Positions 24,451 through 33,965 of a stretch of 53,098 bases of DNA are shown here, in pieces. The position numbers and the translations under genes were made by a program. This DNA is from Woeseiaceae bacterium. GTDB taxonomy: Bacteria > Pseudomonadota > Gammaproteobacteria > Steroidobacterales > Woeseiaceae. The stretch covers positions 1 to 53,098 of the forward strand of contig JASJBE010000020.1 of NCBI GenBank assembly GCA_030066655.1. Reading direction: 5' to 3'. How positions within the stretch are numbered: the first letter of the stretch is position 1; each line of letters begins with the position of its first letter. The notes below the pieces were generated by a model, which worked only from the letters and a program-made list of their open reading frames with translations, ran no database searches and was not told the DNA's origin.

Positions 24451-24990
24451 ATGATTGCCTTATTCAGATTAGTTTTAAGTGTGGCCATCCTGGGTCTGGC
24501 CCAGGCGGCTCTCGCCGACACGGGTACACCGCCGCGCCCCGTCCAGGGGCAGGCTGATCTCTGCTACCAGGAGACCATCGACGCGGCTGCCGGCGCGGCG
24601 CCGGAAACACTCAGCACTGTCACCTGTGCGCGTGCGCTGAGGCAGCAGTCGCTCACTCGCGAAGACCAGTCCGTCGTGCTGTACAACCGTGGCCTGATCG
24701 AACGCGCGCAGGGACGGGACGATGCTGCCCGACGGAGCTTCGAGCGCGCTGTCGCACTATCCAGAAAAGTCGATATGCGTAATCTGGCCCTGGCCCAGCA
24801 GGCGCACAAGCAGGGCGATTATGCGATCGCGCTGCAGCAGTACAGGCTTATCCTGGAGTCCCCGTACGCCGCCGATGACGTGCAGAAGTACCGCGACCAG
24901 ATCGAGCGCATCAAGGCCACGGCGATGCTGTCTCTCGAGCAGGACGCCGACATCGAGTCTGCGGCGCTCGCCGTGAGCAATGAAGGCTAA
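24451..24990 (+). CDS. Exported TPR-repeat protein
   Basis: This 179-residue protein has a signal peptide (MIALFRLVLSVAILGLAQAALA). The mature part holds two to three tetratricopeptide-like units (SVVLYNRGLIERAQGRDDAA, then ARRSFERAVALSRKV and ALAQQAHKQGDYAIALQQYR), so it is probably a periplasmic protein-interaction module. The ATG at 24451 has AGGAG eight bases upstream; a longer frame running back to 23722 is antisense to the regulator gene and is rejected. It is divergent from the membrane AraC-type regulator, which may control it. Confidence 0.8.
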   Translation: MIALFRLVLSVAILGLAQAALADTGTPPRPVQGQADLCYQETIDAAAGAAPETLSTVTCARALRQQSLTREDQSVVLYNRGLIERAQGRDDAARRSFERAVALSRKVDMRNLALAQQAHKQGDYAIALQQYRLILESPYAADDVQKYRDQIERIKATAMLSLEQDADIESAALAVSNEG

Positions 24991-25178
24991 GGCTCCGCGT
25001 CGCTCGCAGCTCAGATGGCCGAACCGATGTCTGCTGCCAGCTTGCCGGCACCCCGTGGAGGGCGGATACCCCGACGATGGGCTGCCCATCAATCCGCCTG
25101 CCATTCTCGGCAAGCTGGTGGCGGGTGTCTTTGATAGGCTCAGTTCTCCGATGCGACACGAAGAACTGGATCCTGACC

Positions 25179-25781
25179 ATGCAGACGATCAACTCAATTG
25201 CCGAACTCGAAGGACTCTACGAACCGGCAATGCCCGCCTCGTTGACGAAGGTGCTGGATCGCATCTCCCCGCTGTACAAGCAGTGGATCGACGCGTCCCG
25301 ATTCGTTGTGCTCTCGACCGCAGGGCCCGAGGGGACAGACGGCAGCCCACGCGGAGACAACGGACCGGTTGTTCGTGTGGTCGATGACAAAACGGTCTGG
25401 CTGCCCGACTGGCAGGGTAATAACCGCATCGATTCGCTGCGCAACATTGTCCGCGATGGACGCGTAAGCCTGATGTTCATGGTGCCTGGCTGTAAGAACG
25501 TCGTGCGCATCAACGGCTCCGCCGCTCTCACGGCTGACGCCGTCATCACTGCGAGCTTCGAGAGAAAAGGCAAGCACCCGAAGACCGTCATCGTGCTGAC
25601 GGTCGGCGAGATCTACTTCCAGTGCGCGAAGGCGTTGATGCGGTCACGCCTGTGGGAATCCGAGGACGAGAGTGAGCGAGTGCCGTCGGCTGGAGAATTC
25701 ATCAAGGCGATAAGCGCCGACTTTGACGCACAGGGCTATGACGCCGGCTATGCCGACTACGCGAAATCCAGGATGTGGTGA
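25179..25781 (+). CDS. Pyridoxamine 5'-phosphate oxidase-like FMN-binding protein
   Basis: This 200-residue protein has the split-barrel flavin-binding pattern of the PPOX family: FVVLSTAGPEGTDGSPRGD (about 47-65), VWLPDWQGNNRIDSLRNIV (about 77-95), VSLMFMVPGCKNVVRINGSA (about 101-120) and GEIYFQCAKALMRSRLW (about 147-163). It matches the MSMEG_1061-type subgroup, which uses FMN or F420 for redox reactions on unknown small molecules. The ATG at 25179 gives the usual start; a frame from 25077 adds unlike sequence. It probably stands alone. Confidence 0.85.
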   Translation: MQTINSIAELEGLYEPAMPASLTKVLDRISPLYKQWIDASRFVVLSTAGPEGTDGSPRGDNGPVVRVVDDKTVWLPDWQGNNRIDSLRNIVRDGRVSLMFMVPGCKNVVRINGSAALTADAVITASFERKGKHPKTVIVLTVGEIYFQCAKALMRSRLWESEDESERVPSAGEFIKAISADFDAQGYDAGYADYAKSRMW

Positions 25782-25871
25782 GTCGGATCCGCAGGTCCCC
25801 CAGCAGACCGGACGTCGTTCCAGTGTTGGTCGCATGCCCGGCTCTTGATTCGAAGCAGCAGTCGATGTCGG

Positions 25872-26363
25872 TCAGAACATCGTGTTGTCGTTGGCGGATT
25901 CTTGCGGCACGCGCTGCACGACGTCCCAGTGCTCGACCATGAGGCAGTTTTCAACCCTGAAGATATCGACGACGGCGAACCCGAGATCGTCCGAGGTCGC
26001 CTGGCTGTGATAGTGCACGGCGACCAGGTCGTCTGATGCGATTATTCGGTGGATCGTGAAGGTCCTCTCCGGGAAACGCTCCAGCAGATTCTCGAGGAAA
26101 GCGATGACGGCTTCACGACCATCTGGCAATGTGGGCTTGTGTTGAATGTAGTCAGGATGAACCCATCGTTCGAATGCCTGCCGAACGTTTTTCTGCCGAT
26201 AGAACAACTCGCCAAATTCCTCGACAACTTCGCGCGCCGTCATCGAGCAGCTGTCCTCTGCCGTCATTGAATGATGGTCTTCCTCGGCCCATGCCAGTGA
26301 AGTGCAGAAAGAGATCGCCATGAAGCAAACCGCTGTTGCCGCAGTGCTTGAATGAATTCCCAA
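25872..26363 (-). CDS. Exported SnoaL/NTF2-like protein
   Basis: This 163-residue protein has a signal peptide (MGIHSSTAATAVCFMAISFCTSLAWA) followed by a SnoaL-like NTF2 fold: a helix with VVEEFGELFYRQKNVRQAFE, then WVHPDYIQHKP, IIASDDLVAVHYH and VVDIFRVENCLMVEHWDVVQRVP. The His and Asp in these stretches line the usual pocket. The family includes polyketide cyclases and many exported proteins of unknown use. It is divergent from the cupin gene at 26567. Confidence 0.85.
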   Translation of the reverse strand: MGIHSSTAATAVCFMAISFCTSLAWAEEDHHSMTAEDSCSMTAREVVEEFGELFYRQKNVRQAFERWVHPDYIQHKPTLPDGREAVIAFLENLLERFPERTFTIHRIIASDDLVAVHYHSQATSDDLGFAVVDIFRVENCLMVEHWDVVQRVPQESANDNTMF

Positions 26364-26566
26364 GTCGGACTCCTTTATGAAGGCCTCGACAGTTTACACG
26401 ACCATAGACTTGCGCCTTGTTGTCATGTTGCGAAGCCGCTTCCCGAATGCCGCTGGCAGGGGCCGTCGATTCGGCAATCACGCAAGGCTGAACCGTGTTG
26501 GCCTGGAGTACACTGTATGCCGCACATCGCAATGCCCACTCATCCACAGCGAAGGTCTCTGCAAGT

Positions 26567-26935
26567 ATGAAAACGGTCAACCTGTTGAAGGAACTCGAAC
26601 TCGTCGATGAGTATTGGTCGCCGCGAGTCGTAGGCGTTGTCAACGATCAGTACATCAAGGTTGCGAAGGTGAAGGGTACGTTCACCTGGCACCAGCACGA
26701 TAACGAGGACGAACTGTTCTACGTGCTAAAGGGGAAGCTGGTTATAGAGTACGAAAACGACCGCGTTGTACTGGACGAGGGAGACGTGCACATCGTACCC
26801 CAAGGAACGAGGCACAATCCCGTTGCAGAAGACGAGTGCTGGATTGCCCTGATCGAAACGGTGACGACGAAGCACACGGGCAACGTGGTAACCGACAAGA
26901 CCAAGTCGATTGAGCAGCAGCTCGGTAACGGCTAG
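26567..26935 (+). CDS. Cupin-domain protein
   Basis: This 122-residue single-domain cupin has the first metal motif WHQHDNEDELFYVLKG (two His and a Glu) and the second HIVPQGTRHNP (His). It binds a metal and is probably a small cytosolic enzyme or sensor; the substrate is unknown. The ATG at 26567 gives normal family length, although the ribosome site is weak. Confidence 0.87.
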   Translation: MKTVNLLKELELVDEYWSPRVVGVVNDQYIKVAKVKGTFTWHQHDNEDELFYVLKGKLVIEYENDRVVLDEGDVHIVPQGTRHNPVAEDECWIALIETVTTKHTGNVVTDKTKSIEQQLGNG

Positions 26936-27003
26936 TCATCTTTCATCCAGGATCGGCTTACATCAGTTTCGGCAGTCGCGGTGATACAATTGCTAAGAGA
27001 ACG

Positions 27004-27360
27004 CCGGAGTCGGCCAGGCAATCGCTGTCTTTCGAGACAGAGGAAAGTCCGGGCTCCTTCGGACAGGGCGCCAGGTAACGCCTGGAGGGTGTAAGCCCAT
27101 GGAAAGTGCCACAGAAAATATACCGCCAGGGTCTCCCTGGTAAGGGTGAAAAGGTGCGGTAAGAGCGCACCGCGCGACTGGCAACAGGCCGCGGCACGGT
27201 AAACCCCGCCTGGAGCAAGACCAAATAGGGGAGCAGGCAGGCAACTGCCGCCGCCGGTCCCGAGCGGGCTCCCGGGTAGGTTGCTAGAGGCGGACGGCGA
27301 CGTCCGTCCCAGATGAATGATTGTCCTCGACAGAACCCGGCTTACGGCCGGCTTCGACGT
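27004..27360 (+). ncRNA. rnpB: RNase P RNA
   Basis: This is the catalytic RNA of RNase P, which trims tRNA 5' ends. Conserved blocks seen in order are GGAGTCGGCCAGGCAATCGC at the 5' end, GAGGAAAGTCCGGGCTCC (helix P4 5' side), the GCCAGGTAACGCCTGG hairpin, GTGAAAAGGTGCGGTAAGAG, and ACAGAACCCGGCTTACGGCC near the 3' end, whose last bases pair with the 5' end. It is of bacterial type A. A TACAAT (26985-26990) a few bases upstream may be its -10 box. Ends are approximate. Confidence 0.95.
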
Positions 27361-27448
27361 TCTCTCTTTCCCTTTCAAAATCAATAACCTGTCGCCAATT
27401 TGCGACAGTTGAGAAAGTCCCGCGCGCGGACCGACCCGAAGCCCGTGA

Positions 27449-27494
27449 AAAGCCCTGTCCGTGTCCGAATCCTGTCCTGGCACGGCTTTTTCTC
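27449..27494 (+). terminator. Possible terminator after rnpB
   Basis: CCGTG (27459-27463) pairs with CACGG (27481-27485), extended outside by AAAAG/CTTTT after a bulge, and is followed by a T-rich tail (CTTTTTCTC). The stem is short, so this is tentative. The rest of 27361-27660 shows no gene. Confidence 0.4.
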
Positions 27495-27622
27495 ATGTTT
27501 CACATGATGAAACGTAGCTAACTGACTGATCTATATGCGCGAAGCGCGCCATTTTTTGCCACGATTTCGCCACGGAAACGCGCTTAAGTCCCTGTACAAC
27601 AAACAATAATCGTCACGCCGTG

Positions 27623-27651
27623 TTGACGCTTCCGGGACTCAGACCTATAGT
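27623..27651 (+). promoter_or_regulatory. Promoter of the dcw operon (Pmra)
   Basis: TTGACG (27623-27628) and TATAGT (27646-27651) with an exact 17-base spacer make a near-consensus sigma70 promoter about 90 bases before the mraZ start. Confidence 0.85.
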
Positions 27652-27660
27652 GTCGAAAAG

Positions 27661-27685
27661 TGGAAAAAAGTGGGAGGAAATGGGT
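27661..27685 (+). promoter_or_regulatory. MraZ-binding boxes
   Basis: Three repeats TGGAA (27661), TGGGA (27671) and TGGGT (27681) are spaced exactly ten bases apart, matching the TGGGN triple box through which MraZ represses its own operon. They lie just past the expected transcription start of the promoter at 27623. Confidence 0.85.
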
Positions 27686-27738
27686 ATTCGGCCCGGAAAA
27701 GGCGCCTGAAAAGCGCTTCTGGACCAGCCCGAGTCGTC

Positions 27739-28188
27739 GTGTTTCGAGGTGCAACCAAAGTCACGCTGGACGCAAAAGGCCGCATGGCCGTGCCGACCCG
27801 GTATCGGGAGCGGCTGACTGCGCGTTGTGATGGCCAGATTGTTGTCACTGTCGACAAGGACTACTGCCTCCTGATTTACCCGTTGCCGGACTGGGAAGAG
27901 CTGGAACGCAAACTCATCCGGTTACCCAGCATGAACAAGGTCGCCCGACGTATTCAGCGGATTATGGTCGGTTACGCGACGGAGGTCGAGCTGGATGCAA
28001 GCGGGCGCATCCTGATTTCGCGGGAGCTTCGCGACTTTGCTGAGCTTCAGAAGCAGGCGATTTTGATTGGACAGGGGAACAAGTTCGAACTCTGGGACGA
28101 AGAGCGTTGGGTTGAAAAGCGGGATGCGTGGCTCGGCGAGGATGAAGACGTCAGTCTTCCGGCCGAACTCGAATCCCTGTCGTTCTAG
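27739..28188 (+). CDS. mraZ: MraZ, transcriptional repressor of the dcw operon
   Basis: This 149-residue DNA-binding protein has two AbrB-like halves, each with the DxxGR signature: FRGATKVTLDAKGRMAVPTRYRE (as TLDAKGRMAVPTRYRE) and ELDASGRILISRELR. It forms a ring that binds the triple box upstream and lowers expression of the cluster. I chose the GTG at 27739 because the family normally starts at FRGAT; a GTG at 27670 would add 23 unlike residues. It is the first gene of the dcw operon, nine bases before rsmH. Confidence 0.95.
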   Translation: MFRGATKVTLDAKGRMAVPTRYRERLTARCDGQIVVTVDKDYCLLIYPLPDWEELERKLIRLPSMNKVARRIQRIMVGYATEVELDASGRILISRELRDFAELQKQAILIGQGNKFELWDEERWVEKRDAWLGEDEDVSLPAELESLSF

Positions 28189-28197
28189 AGGTCATTG

Positions 28198-29130
28198 ATG
28201 GAGAGCGGCACCCATGTGCCGGTCCTGCTCGAACCTGTTCTTGAGGGGTTGGATGTAAAGGCAAGTGGTTGCTATGTCGACGCCACGTTCGGACGCGGCG
28301 GACACAGCAGGGCGATTCTCGACCGGTTGAGCGATGCCGGTCGACTGATAGCGATAGATCGGGATCCGGCGGCGGTCGCGTCGGCGAACGAAACAATTAA
28401 AGACGATAAGCGGTTCGAAATCATCAGGGGCGATTATGCGGAGCTTGAGGCTTTCATTGCAGCAAGAGGACTTGTCGGATGTGTCGACGGAGTACTCATG
28501 GATCTCGGAGTCTCCTCACCGCAGCTCGATGAGGCGGAACGAGGCTTCAGCTTCCTCCGCGACGGACCGCTGGACATGCGAATGGATCCGGGAACAGGGA
28601 CCAGCGCCGCCGGCTGGCTGGCTTCAGTGGAAGAAAAGGAATTGAGGCGAGTCTTAAAGACCTACGGCGAAGAGAAATCCGCCGCGCGAATTGCCAGGGC
28701 AATCGTAGCGGCCAGAGAAACTGCTCCCCTGAAGACAACGGTGCAACTGGCGGACATTGTCGCCGCCGCGGCACCCGCGCACGGTTCGCGCAAGCATCCG
28801 GCGACAAAAACATTTCAGGCAATTCGAATAGTGATCAACAACGAGCTCGGACAACTTGAAGACGGTTTGCGGCAGGCGGTGAACGTACTCGCGCCGGGCG
28901 GTCGGCTGTGCGTCATCAGTTTTCACTCGCTCGAGGACCGCATCGTGAAACGCTTCATGCGCGACGAGTCGCAGGAGACGGAGCAGTACCGGGGTATGCC
29001 GGACGTGCCGGAAGAGTTTCGTCCGCGCCTGAAGCTCGTCGGTAAACAGCGGGCGGCCACGGCCGAAGAGATCGACGCCAATGCGAGGGCGCGCAGCGCC
29101 CGGCTTCGCGTCGCGGAGAGGGCCGCATGA
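28198..29130 (+). CDS. rsmH: 16S rRNA (cytosine1402-N4)-methyltransferase
   Basis: This 310-residue SAM-dependent enzyme methylates N4 of C1402 in 16S rRNA. Typical blocks are HVPVLLEPVLEGL at the start, the SAM-binding DATFGRGGHSRAIL, DGVLMDLGVSSPQLDEAERG and VISFHSLEDRIVKRFM near the end. The start is an ATG (28198) with AGAGG upstream. It overlaps ftsL by four bases. Confidence 0.98.
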   Translation: MESGTHVPVLLEPVLEGLDVKASGCYVDATFGRGGHSRAILDRLSDAGRLIAIDRDPAAVASANETIKDDKRFEIIRGDYAELEAFIAARGLVGCVDGVLMDLGVSSPQLDEAERGFSFLRDGPLDMRMDPGTGTSAAGWLASVEEKELRRVLKTYGEEKSAARIARAIVAARETAPLKTTVQLADIVAAAAPAHGSRKHPATKTFQAIRIVINNELGQLEDGLRQAVNVLAPGGRLCVISFHSLEDRIVKRFMRDESQETEQYRGMPDVPEEFRPRLKLVGKQRAATAEEIDANARARSARLRVAERAA

Positions 29131-29408
29131 CGATCTCCCGGTCTCCCGTTTTCCTGATTTCCATCTTCGCCGTCGTCTGCGTATTGAGCGCGCTCGCGCT
29201 CGTCTACACCAAGCACGAGAGCCGGACGCTGTTCATCGAGTTGCAGGGCCTGTCGCAGGAGCGTGATGACCTGAATATCGAATACGGGCAACTGCAGATT
29301 GAGCAGAGCATGTGGGCGACGCATTCGAGGATCGAGAAGCTTGCGAGCGAAGATCTCGAGCTGGTCCGCCCCGATTCTGAAGACATTTACGTGATCGAGC
29401 AGCAATGA
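29127..29408 (+). CDS. ftsL: Cell division protein FtsL
   Basis: This 93-residue single-pass inner-membrane protein has a short cytosolic start, a hydrophobic segment (VFLISIFAVVCVLSALALVY) and a periplasmic coiled coil (ESRTLFIELQGLSQERDDL). It joins FtsB and FtsQ in the divisome and activates septal synthesis by FtsWI. Length and place between rsmH and ftsI are diagnostic. Four-base overlaps at both ends couple its translation. Confidence 0.95.
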   Translation: MTISRSPVFLISIFAVVCVLSALALVYTKHESRTLFIELQGLSQERDDLNIEYGQLQIEQSMWATHSRIEKLASEDLELVRPDSEDIYVIEQQ

Positions 29409-31132
29409 CACGCGGCGCGCAGACCAAAGACCAGGTAGCACGCTCGTTCAAGGGCAGGGTCATGCTCCTGATGTTCGTGTTTGCGGCAACCGGCGTCGCT
29501 CTCGCCGGTCGTGCTGTGCATCTGCAGGTGTTGTCGAAGGACTTCCTGAACGACCAGGCGGATAGCCGCCACCTGCGGACCGAAAAGGTATCGGCGCATC
29601 GCGGTGCCATTACGGACCGGCACGGTGAACCGCTTGCTATCAGCACGCCGGTCGACAGCATCTGGGCCGAGCCGAAAAAGCTGGCGGCAGCCATCGACAG
29701 GGTCGGTCCGCTGGCCAGGCTGCTCGGCATGGACCAGGAAGACCTGATCGTTCGTATCGCCGGCGGCGCCAACAAGGAGTTCATCTACCTGAAGCGACAC
29801 CTGAGCCCGGACGATGCGGAGCGAGTGCTGGCGCTGGATCTGCCGGGCGTCAACCGCCTGCGTGAATACCGTCGCTACTACCCGTCGGGCGAGGTGGCCG
29901 GGCATCTCGTCGGCTTTACCAACATTGATGACGAGGGCCAGGCGGGCCTGGAACAGGCCTATGACGGCTGGCTGGCCGGCGAGCCTGGCAAGAAAAAGGT
30001 ACTAAAGGATCGTTTCGGTCGCTCGATCGAGAACGTTGCCAGTATCCGGCCTGCGAAGCACGGCAATACGCTGAAGACGAGTATCGATCTGCGCGTCCAG
30101 TACTTTGCCTATCGCACGTTAAAGAGCGCGATCCAGCGCTACACGGCCGAGTCCGGTTCCATCGTCGTCCTCGACGTGAAGACGGGTGAAGTGCTGGCGA
30201 TGGCGAACCAGCCGGGCTACAACCCGAACGATCGTTCGCAGTACCTGCCCGAACGCTATCGCAACCGCGCAGTAACCGACCTTTTCGAACCGGGTTCGAG
30301 CATCAAGCCCCTGATCATCGCATCGGCGCTGGAGAGCGGCGACTACCGACCGAGCAGCGTCGTCAACACGGCGCCCGGTTTCGTGGAGGTCGGCCCGAAG
30401 CGAATCGAGGACAAACGCAACCTCGGCGAGATCAGCCTGACGACGATTCTTGCGCGATCGAGCAACGTCGGTATCACCAAGCTCGCGATGACGCTGCCGC
30501 CCGAACAGATGTGGACGACCCTTTCGCGCTTCGGGCTCGGCCAGCTGACCGGCAGTTCATTTCCCGGCGAGACCCGCGGCTCGCTGCGACCGTACGAGGA
30601 CTGGCGCCCGATCAGCCAGGCCACGATGGCGTACGGGTATGGACTGTCAGTCAGCGCACTGCAGCTGGCGCAGGCGTACGCCGCCATCGGCAATGGCGGA
30701 ATCGCGCATCCGGTCTCATTGCTGGCGCTCGAGGAGGGCACGACGGAGAACAACGTCGTTGGTCCGGCAACGGCGGACGCCGTCCGACGCATGCTCGAGG
30801 AAGTCGTTCGTCCGGACGGCACCGGTATCGAGGCAGCCGTGACCGGTTACCGCGTCGCCGGCAAAACCGGCACAGCCTGGAAAGCGGAGGCGGGCAGCTA
30901 CTCCAAGGACGAATACATCTCGATCTTTGCCGGACTCGCACCGGCAACCGATCCGAGGCTTGCGGTCGTCGTTGTCATCGACGAACCGCGCGGAGAACTC
31001 TACTACGGCGGCGATGTCGCGGCCCCGGTTTTCTCCGAAGTCATGACTGAAGCACTGCGTGTGCTGGCGGTCGCGCCCGACGGCGTGCCGGCCAGTTCCC
31101 CAACCACCATTGCACAGGCGTTGGGCCAATGA
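29405..31132 (+). CDS. ftsI: Peptidoglycan transpeptidase FtsI (PBP3)
   Basis: This 575-residue class B penicillin-binding protein crosslinks septal peptidoglycan in the periplasm. It has a membrane anchor (about 17-38), a pedestal domain, and the transpeptidase domain with SSIK at 298-301 (nucleophile S298), SSN at 352-354 and KTG at 487-489. All active-site motifs are intact. It works with FtsW, encoded in the same operon. Confidence 0.98.
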   Translation: MTRGAQTKDQVARSFKGRVMLLMFVFAATGVALAGRAVHLQVLSKDFLNDQADSRHLRTEKVSAHRGAITDRHGEPLAISTPVDSIWAEPKKLAAAIDRVGPLARLLGMDQEDLIVRIAGGANKEFIYLKRHLSPDDAERVLALDLPGVNRLREYRRYYPSGEVAGHLVGFTNIDDEGQAGLEQAYDGWLAGEPGKKKVLKDRFGRSIENVASIRPAKHGNTLKTSIDLRVQYFAYRTLKSAIQRYTAESGSIVVLDVKTGEVLAMANQPGYNPNDRSQYLPERYRNRAVTDLFEPGSSIKPLIIASALESGDYRPSSVVNTAPGFVEVGPKRIEDKRNLGEISLTTILARSSNVGITKLAMTLPPEQMWTTLSRFGLGQLTGSSFPGETRGSLRPYEDWRPISQATMAYGYGLSVSALQLAQAYAAIGNGGIAHPVSLLALEEGTTENNVVGPATADAVRRMLEEVVRPDGTGIEAAVTGYRVAGKTGTAWKAEAGSYSKDEYISIFAGLAPATDPRLAVVVVIDEPRGELYYGGDVAAPVFSEVMTEALRVLAVAPDGVPASSPTTIAQALGQ

Positions 31133-32613
31133 ACCTCGGTGCGCGCACATCGACTTTGCCCAGCCTGCTCGATCGGCCGGAGGCCCCGGACGTCATCGTG
31201 TCGGGTATCGCGATGGACAGCCGTCGCGTGACCGAGGGCGATGCGTTCCTGGCCTGCCGGGGACTGAGCGGACACGGTCTCGATCACATCGATGCCGCGA
31301 TGGCCGCCGGCTGTGCCGCCGTCGTTTACGAGCCCGACGAGGCGCTGCCCGCCGACGCCGTGCCGACCGGTGTGCCGTCGATCGGGATTCCCGGTCTTCG
31401 TCACGAACTCGGCGACATTGCGGATCGCTTTTACGGCCGCCCGTCCGCCGACGTCGACGTCATCGGGATCACAGGCACCAACGGTAAGACCACCGTCGCC
31501 TGGCTGGTTGCCGAATGCCTGCAGTTGCTCGACATGCCCTGCGCCTACTCCGGCACGCTCGGCTATGGCCTCAAGGAGATTTGCGATGATGCCGGCTTGA
31601 CGACGCCGGATGTCGTCGAGTGCCACCACCGCTTAGCCGAGCTTCGCGCGGCCGGCGCGACCCATGCGGCGATGGAGGTGTCGTCGCACGCTCTGGACCA
31701 GGGGCGCGTCGACGGTATCCGTTTCAAGGCGGCCGTGTTCACGAACCTGAGTCGCGACCATCTCGACTACCACGGTGACATGGCGGCCTACGCGGCTGCG
31801 AAGGCGCGCCTGTTCCTCGAGCACGACTCCGAGATTCGTATCATCAACATCGATACGCCCGCCGGCGTCGAGCTGGCCGGGCGCTGCCAGGATCCGATCG
31901 TGACCGTGTCGACGGTTTCGGACGCAGACGCGTCTTTGGTGATTCGCGGAGCCGAGCCGACAGCGACCGGCTTCGATCTCGTCTTCGACAGCGCCTGGGG
32001 GCGCGGAGACCTGGAGCTGCCGTTGTACGGGCACTTCAATATCGAGAATGCCGCGCTGGTACTCGCCGTCATGCTGTCGCTTGGCGTGCCGGTCAGCGAC
32101 GCCGGTCGCGCGCTCGAAGGCGTGCGTTCCGCGCCGGGACGCCTGCAGTCGGTCGGCGAGTCGTCGCCGACGGTGCTCGTCGACTATGCGCACACGCCGG
32201 ATGCAATCGAATCCGTGCTCAGCGCACTGCGGGTGAGCTGCACCGGAAGGATCTGGTGCGTCTTCGGCTGCGGCGGCGATCGCGATCGCGGCAAGCGCCC
32301 GCTGATGGGCCGTGCCGCCGAGCGTCTCGCCGACAGGATCGTCATCACGAACGACAACCCGCGCTCGGAGTCACCGTCCGACATCATCGACGACATCGTT
32401 GCCGGTCTCGAAGCGCCCGATCAGGCGATCGTCATCGAAGATCGCGGCAGCGCCATCGGCTGGGCCATCGCCGAGGCCGATAGCGACGACATCGTGTTGA
32501 TCGCCGGAAAGGGCCATGAGTCCTTTCAGCTGGTCGGCGATCAGAAGATACCGTTTTCCGACGTCGACGTGGCGTGCGCGTTCCTCGGTAAAAAGAGCGG
32601 AGCGGTGGCATGA
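31129..32613 (+). CDS. murE: UDP-MurNAc-tripeptide synthetase, meso-diaminopimelate adding
   Basis: This 494-residue cytosolic ligase adds the third amino acid to the peptidoglycan precursor. The ATP loop GITGTNGKTT is near residues 113-122. The motif TNDNPRSES near residue 408 carries the DNPR that selects meso-diaminopimelate, as in other Gram-negatives. Overlaps of four bases join it to ftsI and murF. Confidence 0.98.
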   Translation: MNLGARTSTLPSLLDRPEAPDVIVSGIAMDSRRVTEGDAFLACRGLSGHGLDHIDAAMAAGCAAVVYEPDEALPADAVPTGVPSIGIPGLRHELGDIADRFYGRPSADVDVIGITGTNGKTTVAWLVAECLQLLDMPCAYSGTLGYGLKEICDDAGLTTPDVVECHHRLAELRAAGATHAAMEVSSHALDQGRVDGIRFKAAVFTNLSRDHLDYHGDMAAYAAAKARLFLEHDSEIRIINIDTPAGVELAGRCQDPIVTVSTVSDADASLVIRGAEPTATGFDLVFDSAWGRGDLELPLYGHFNIENAALVLAVMLSLGVPVSDAGRALEGVRSAPGRLQSVGESSPTVLVDYAHTPDAIESVLSALRVSCTGRIWCVFGCGGDRDRGKRPLMGRAAERLADRIVITNDNPRSESPSDIIDDIVAGLEAPDQAIVIEDRGSAIGWAIAEADSDDIVLIAGKGHESFQLVGDQKIPFSDVDVACAFLGKKSGAVA

Positions 32614-33965
32614 ACACGACGCTCATGAAGGCCAGCAACGCGATGGGCGGGCAGCTTATTGGCGGCGACTCAAGCTTCGAGAATGTCAGCATCGACTCGC
32701 GGACGATCGAACGCGATCAGCTGTTCTTCGCCATCAGCGGGCCAAATTTCGACGGCCATGATTACGTCGCCAGCGCCGCGGAGCAGGGCGCAGTCGCGGC
32801 CGTTGTCACACACGAATGCGATGCGGCGATCAGTCAGATTGTCGTCGAAGACACGCGGGCAGCCCTCGGACGTCTCGGCACGGCCTGGCGCGATCGGTTC
32901 GACGTCGTGACGGTCGGCATCACCGGCAGCAATGGCAAGACGACTCTGAAGGAAATGATCGGCGCCTGCCTCGCCTCGCGAGCCGAGACACTGATCACGC
33001 AGGGCAACCTGAACAACGAGCTGGGCGTCCCGTTGATGCTCCTCAAGCTCAACGACAGCCATCAGTTCGGCGTGTTCGAGATGGGCGCAAACCATGCCGG
33101 CGAGATCGCGTACCTGACGTCGCTGGTCAAGCCGCAGTACGTTGTATTGAGCAACGCCGGTCCGGCACACCTCGAGGGCTTCGGATCATTAGACGGCGTC
33201 GCCCGGGCCAAGGGCGAGATTTTCGCCGGCGAGCCGAGGCCGGAATGCGCGTTTCTCAACGCCGACGATTACTACTTCGAGTACTGGCAGACGCTGGTCA
33301 CCGATATTGACTTTATAAGCTTCGGTCTCAATGAGGGCGCTCACGTTCGCGCGACGGACGTTAAGCTGCACCCCCGGGGCAGCCGGTTTCGACTCTGCCT
33401 GCCGACGGGTAATGTGATGATCGAGCTGCCGCTGCCCGGTATCCACAACGTCAGGAACGCCTGTGCGGCGGCGGCCGTTGTGAATCGCATCGGCCTGGAC
33501 GCCGACGAGATCGCATCCAGCCTCGCGGCGATCGAAGCCGTCGACGGCCGCCTCAAGCCGATACCGGGGCTTCAGGGATCGCGGCTGTTCGACGACAGCT
33601 ACAACGCGAACCCGACGTCGGTACTGGCGGCGGGCGAGTACCTGGCGTCGCTTCCCGGTGACAGCATCATGGTGCTTGGCGACATGCTGGAGCTCGGCCC
33701 GGACGAGGCCGCACTGCACACGCGTCTCGGCACCGAGCTTAAGGACGCCGGCATCGACCGCGTGCTGGCGACTGGCCCTCTGTCGAAACACACGGTGTCA
33801 GGTTTCGGCGGCGACGCTCACTGGTATGACTCGGTGGAGAAGCTGGTCAAGGCGCTGGCTCCGACGATCAAGAGGGACAGCAACGTCCTCGTCAAGGGCT
33901 CACGCTCGATGCGCATGGAGCGCGTCGTGGACGCGCTGCGTTCGGAGCGGGAGGGGGATAGCTGA
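32610..33965 (+). CDS. murF: UDP-MurNAc-pentapeptide synthetase (D-Ala-D-Ala adding)
   Basis: This 451-residue Mur ligase completes the UDP-MurNAc-pentapeptide by adding D-Ala-D-Ala. The ATP loop [13 protein letters not shown] is near residues 107-119, followed by the family blocks [13 protein letters not shown] and [10 protein letters not shown]. Its stop shares one base with the mraY start. Confidence 0.97.
   Translation: MNTTLMKASNAMGGQLIGGDSSFENVSIDSRTIERDQLFFAISGPNFDGHDYVASAAEQGAVAAVVTHECDAAISQIVVEDTRAALGRLGTAWRDRFDVVTVGITGSNGKTTLKEMIGACLASRAETLITQGNLNNELGVPLMLLKLNDSHQFGVFEMGANHAGEIAYLTSLVKPQYVVLSNAGPAHLEGFGSLDGVARAKGEIFAGEPRPECAFLNADDYYFEYWQTLVTDIDFISFGLNEGAHVRATDVKLHPRGSRFRLCLPTGNVMIELPLPGIHNVRNACAAAAVVNRIGLDADEIASSLAAIEAVDGRLKPIPGLQGSRLFDDSYNANPTSVLAAGEYLASLPGDSIMVLGDMLELGPDEAALHTRLGTELKDAGIDRVLATGPLSKHTVSGFGGDAHWYDSVEKLVKALAPTIKRDSNVLVKGSRSMRMERVVDALRSEREGDS

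Noticed and set aside
26932..27483. 183-residue open frame on the minus strand
   Set aside because: It is antisense to rnpB, whose conserved blocks leave no doubt.
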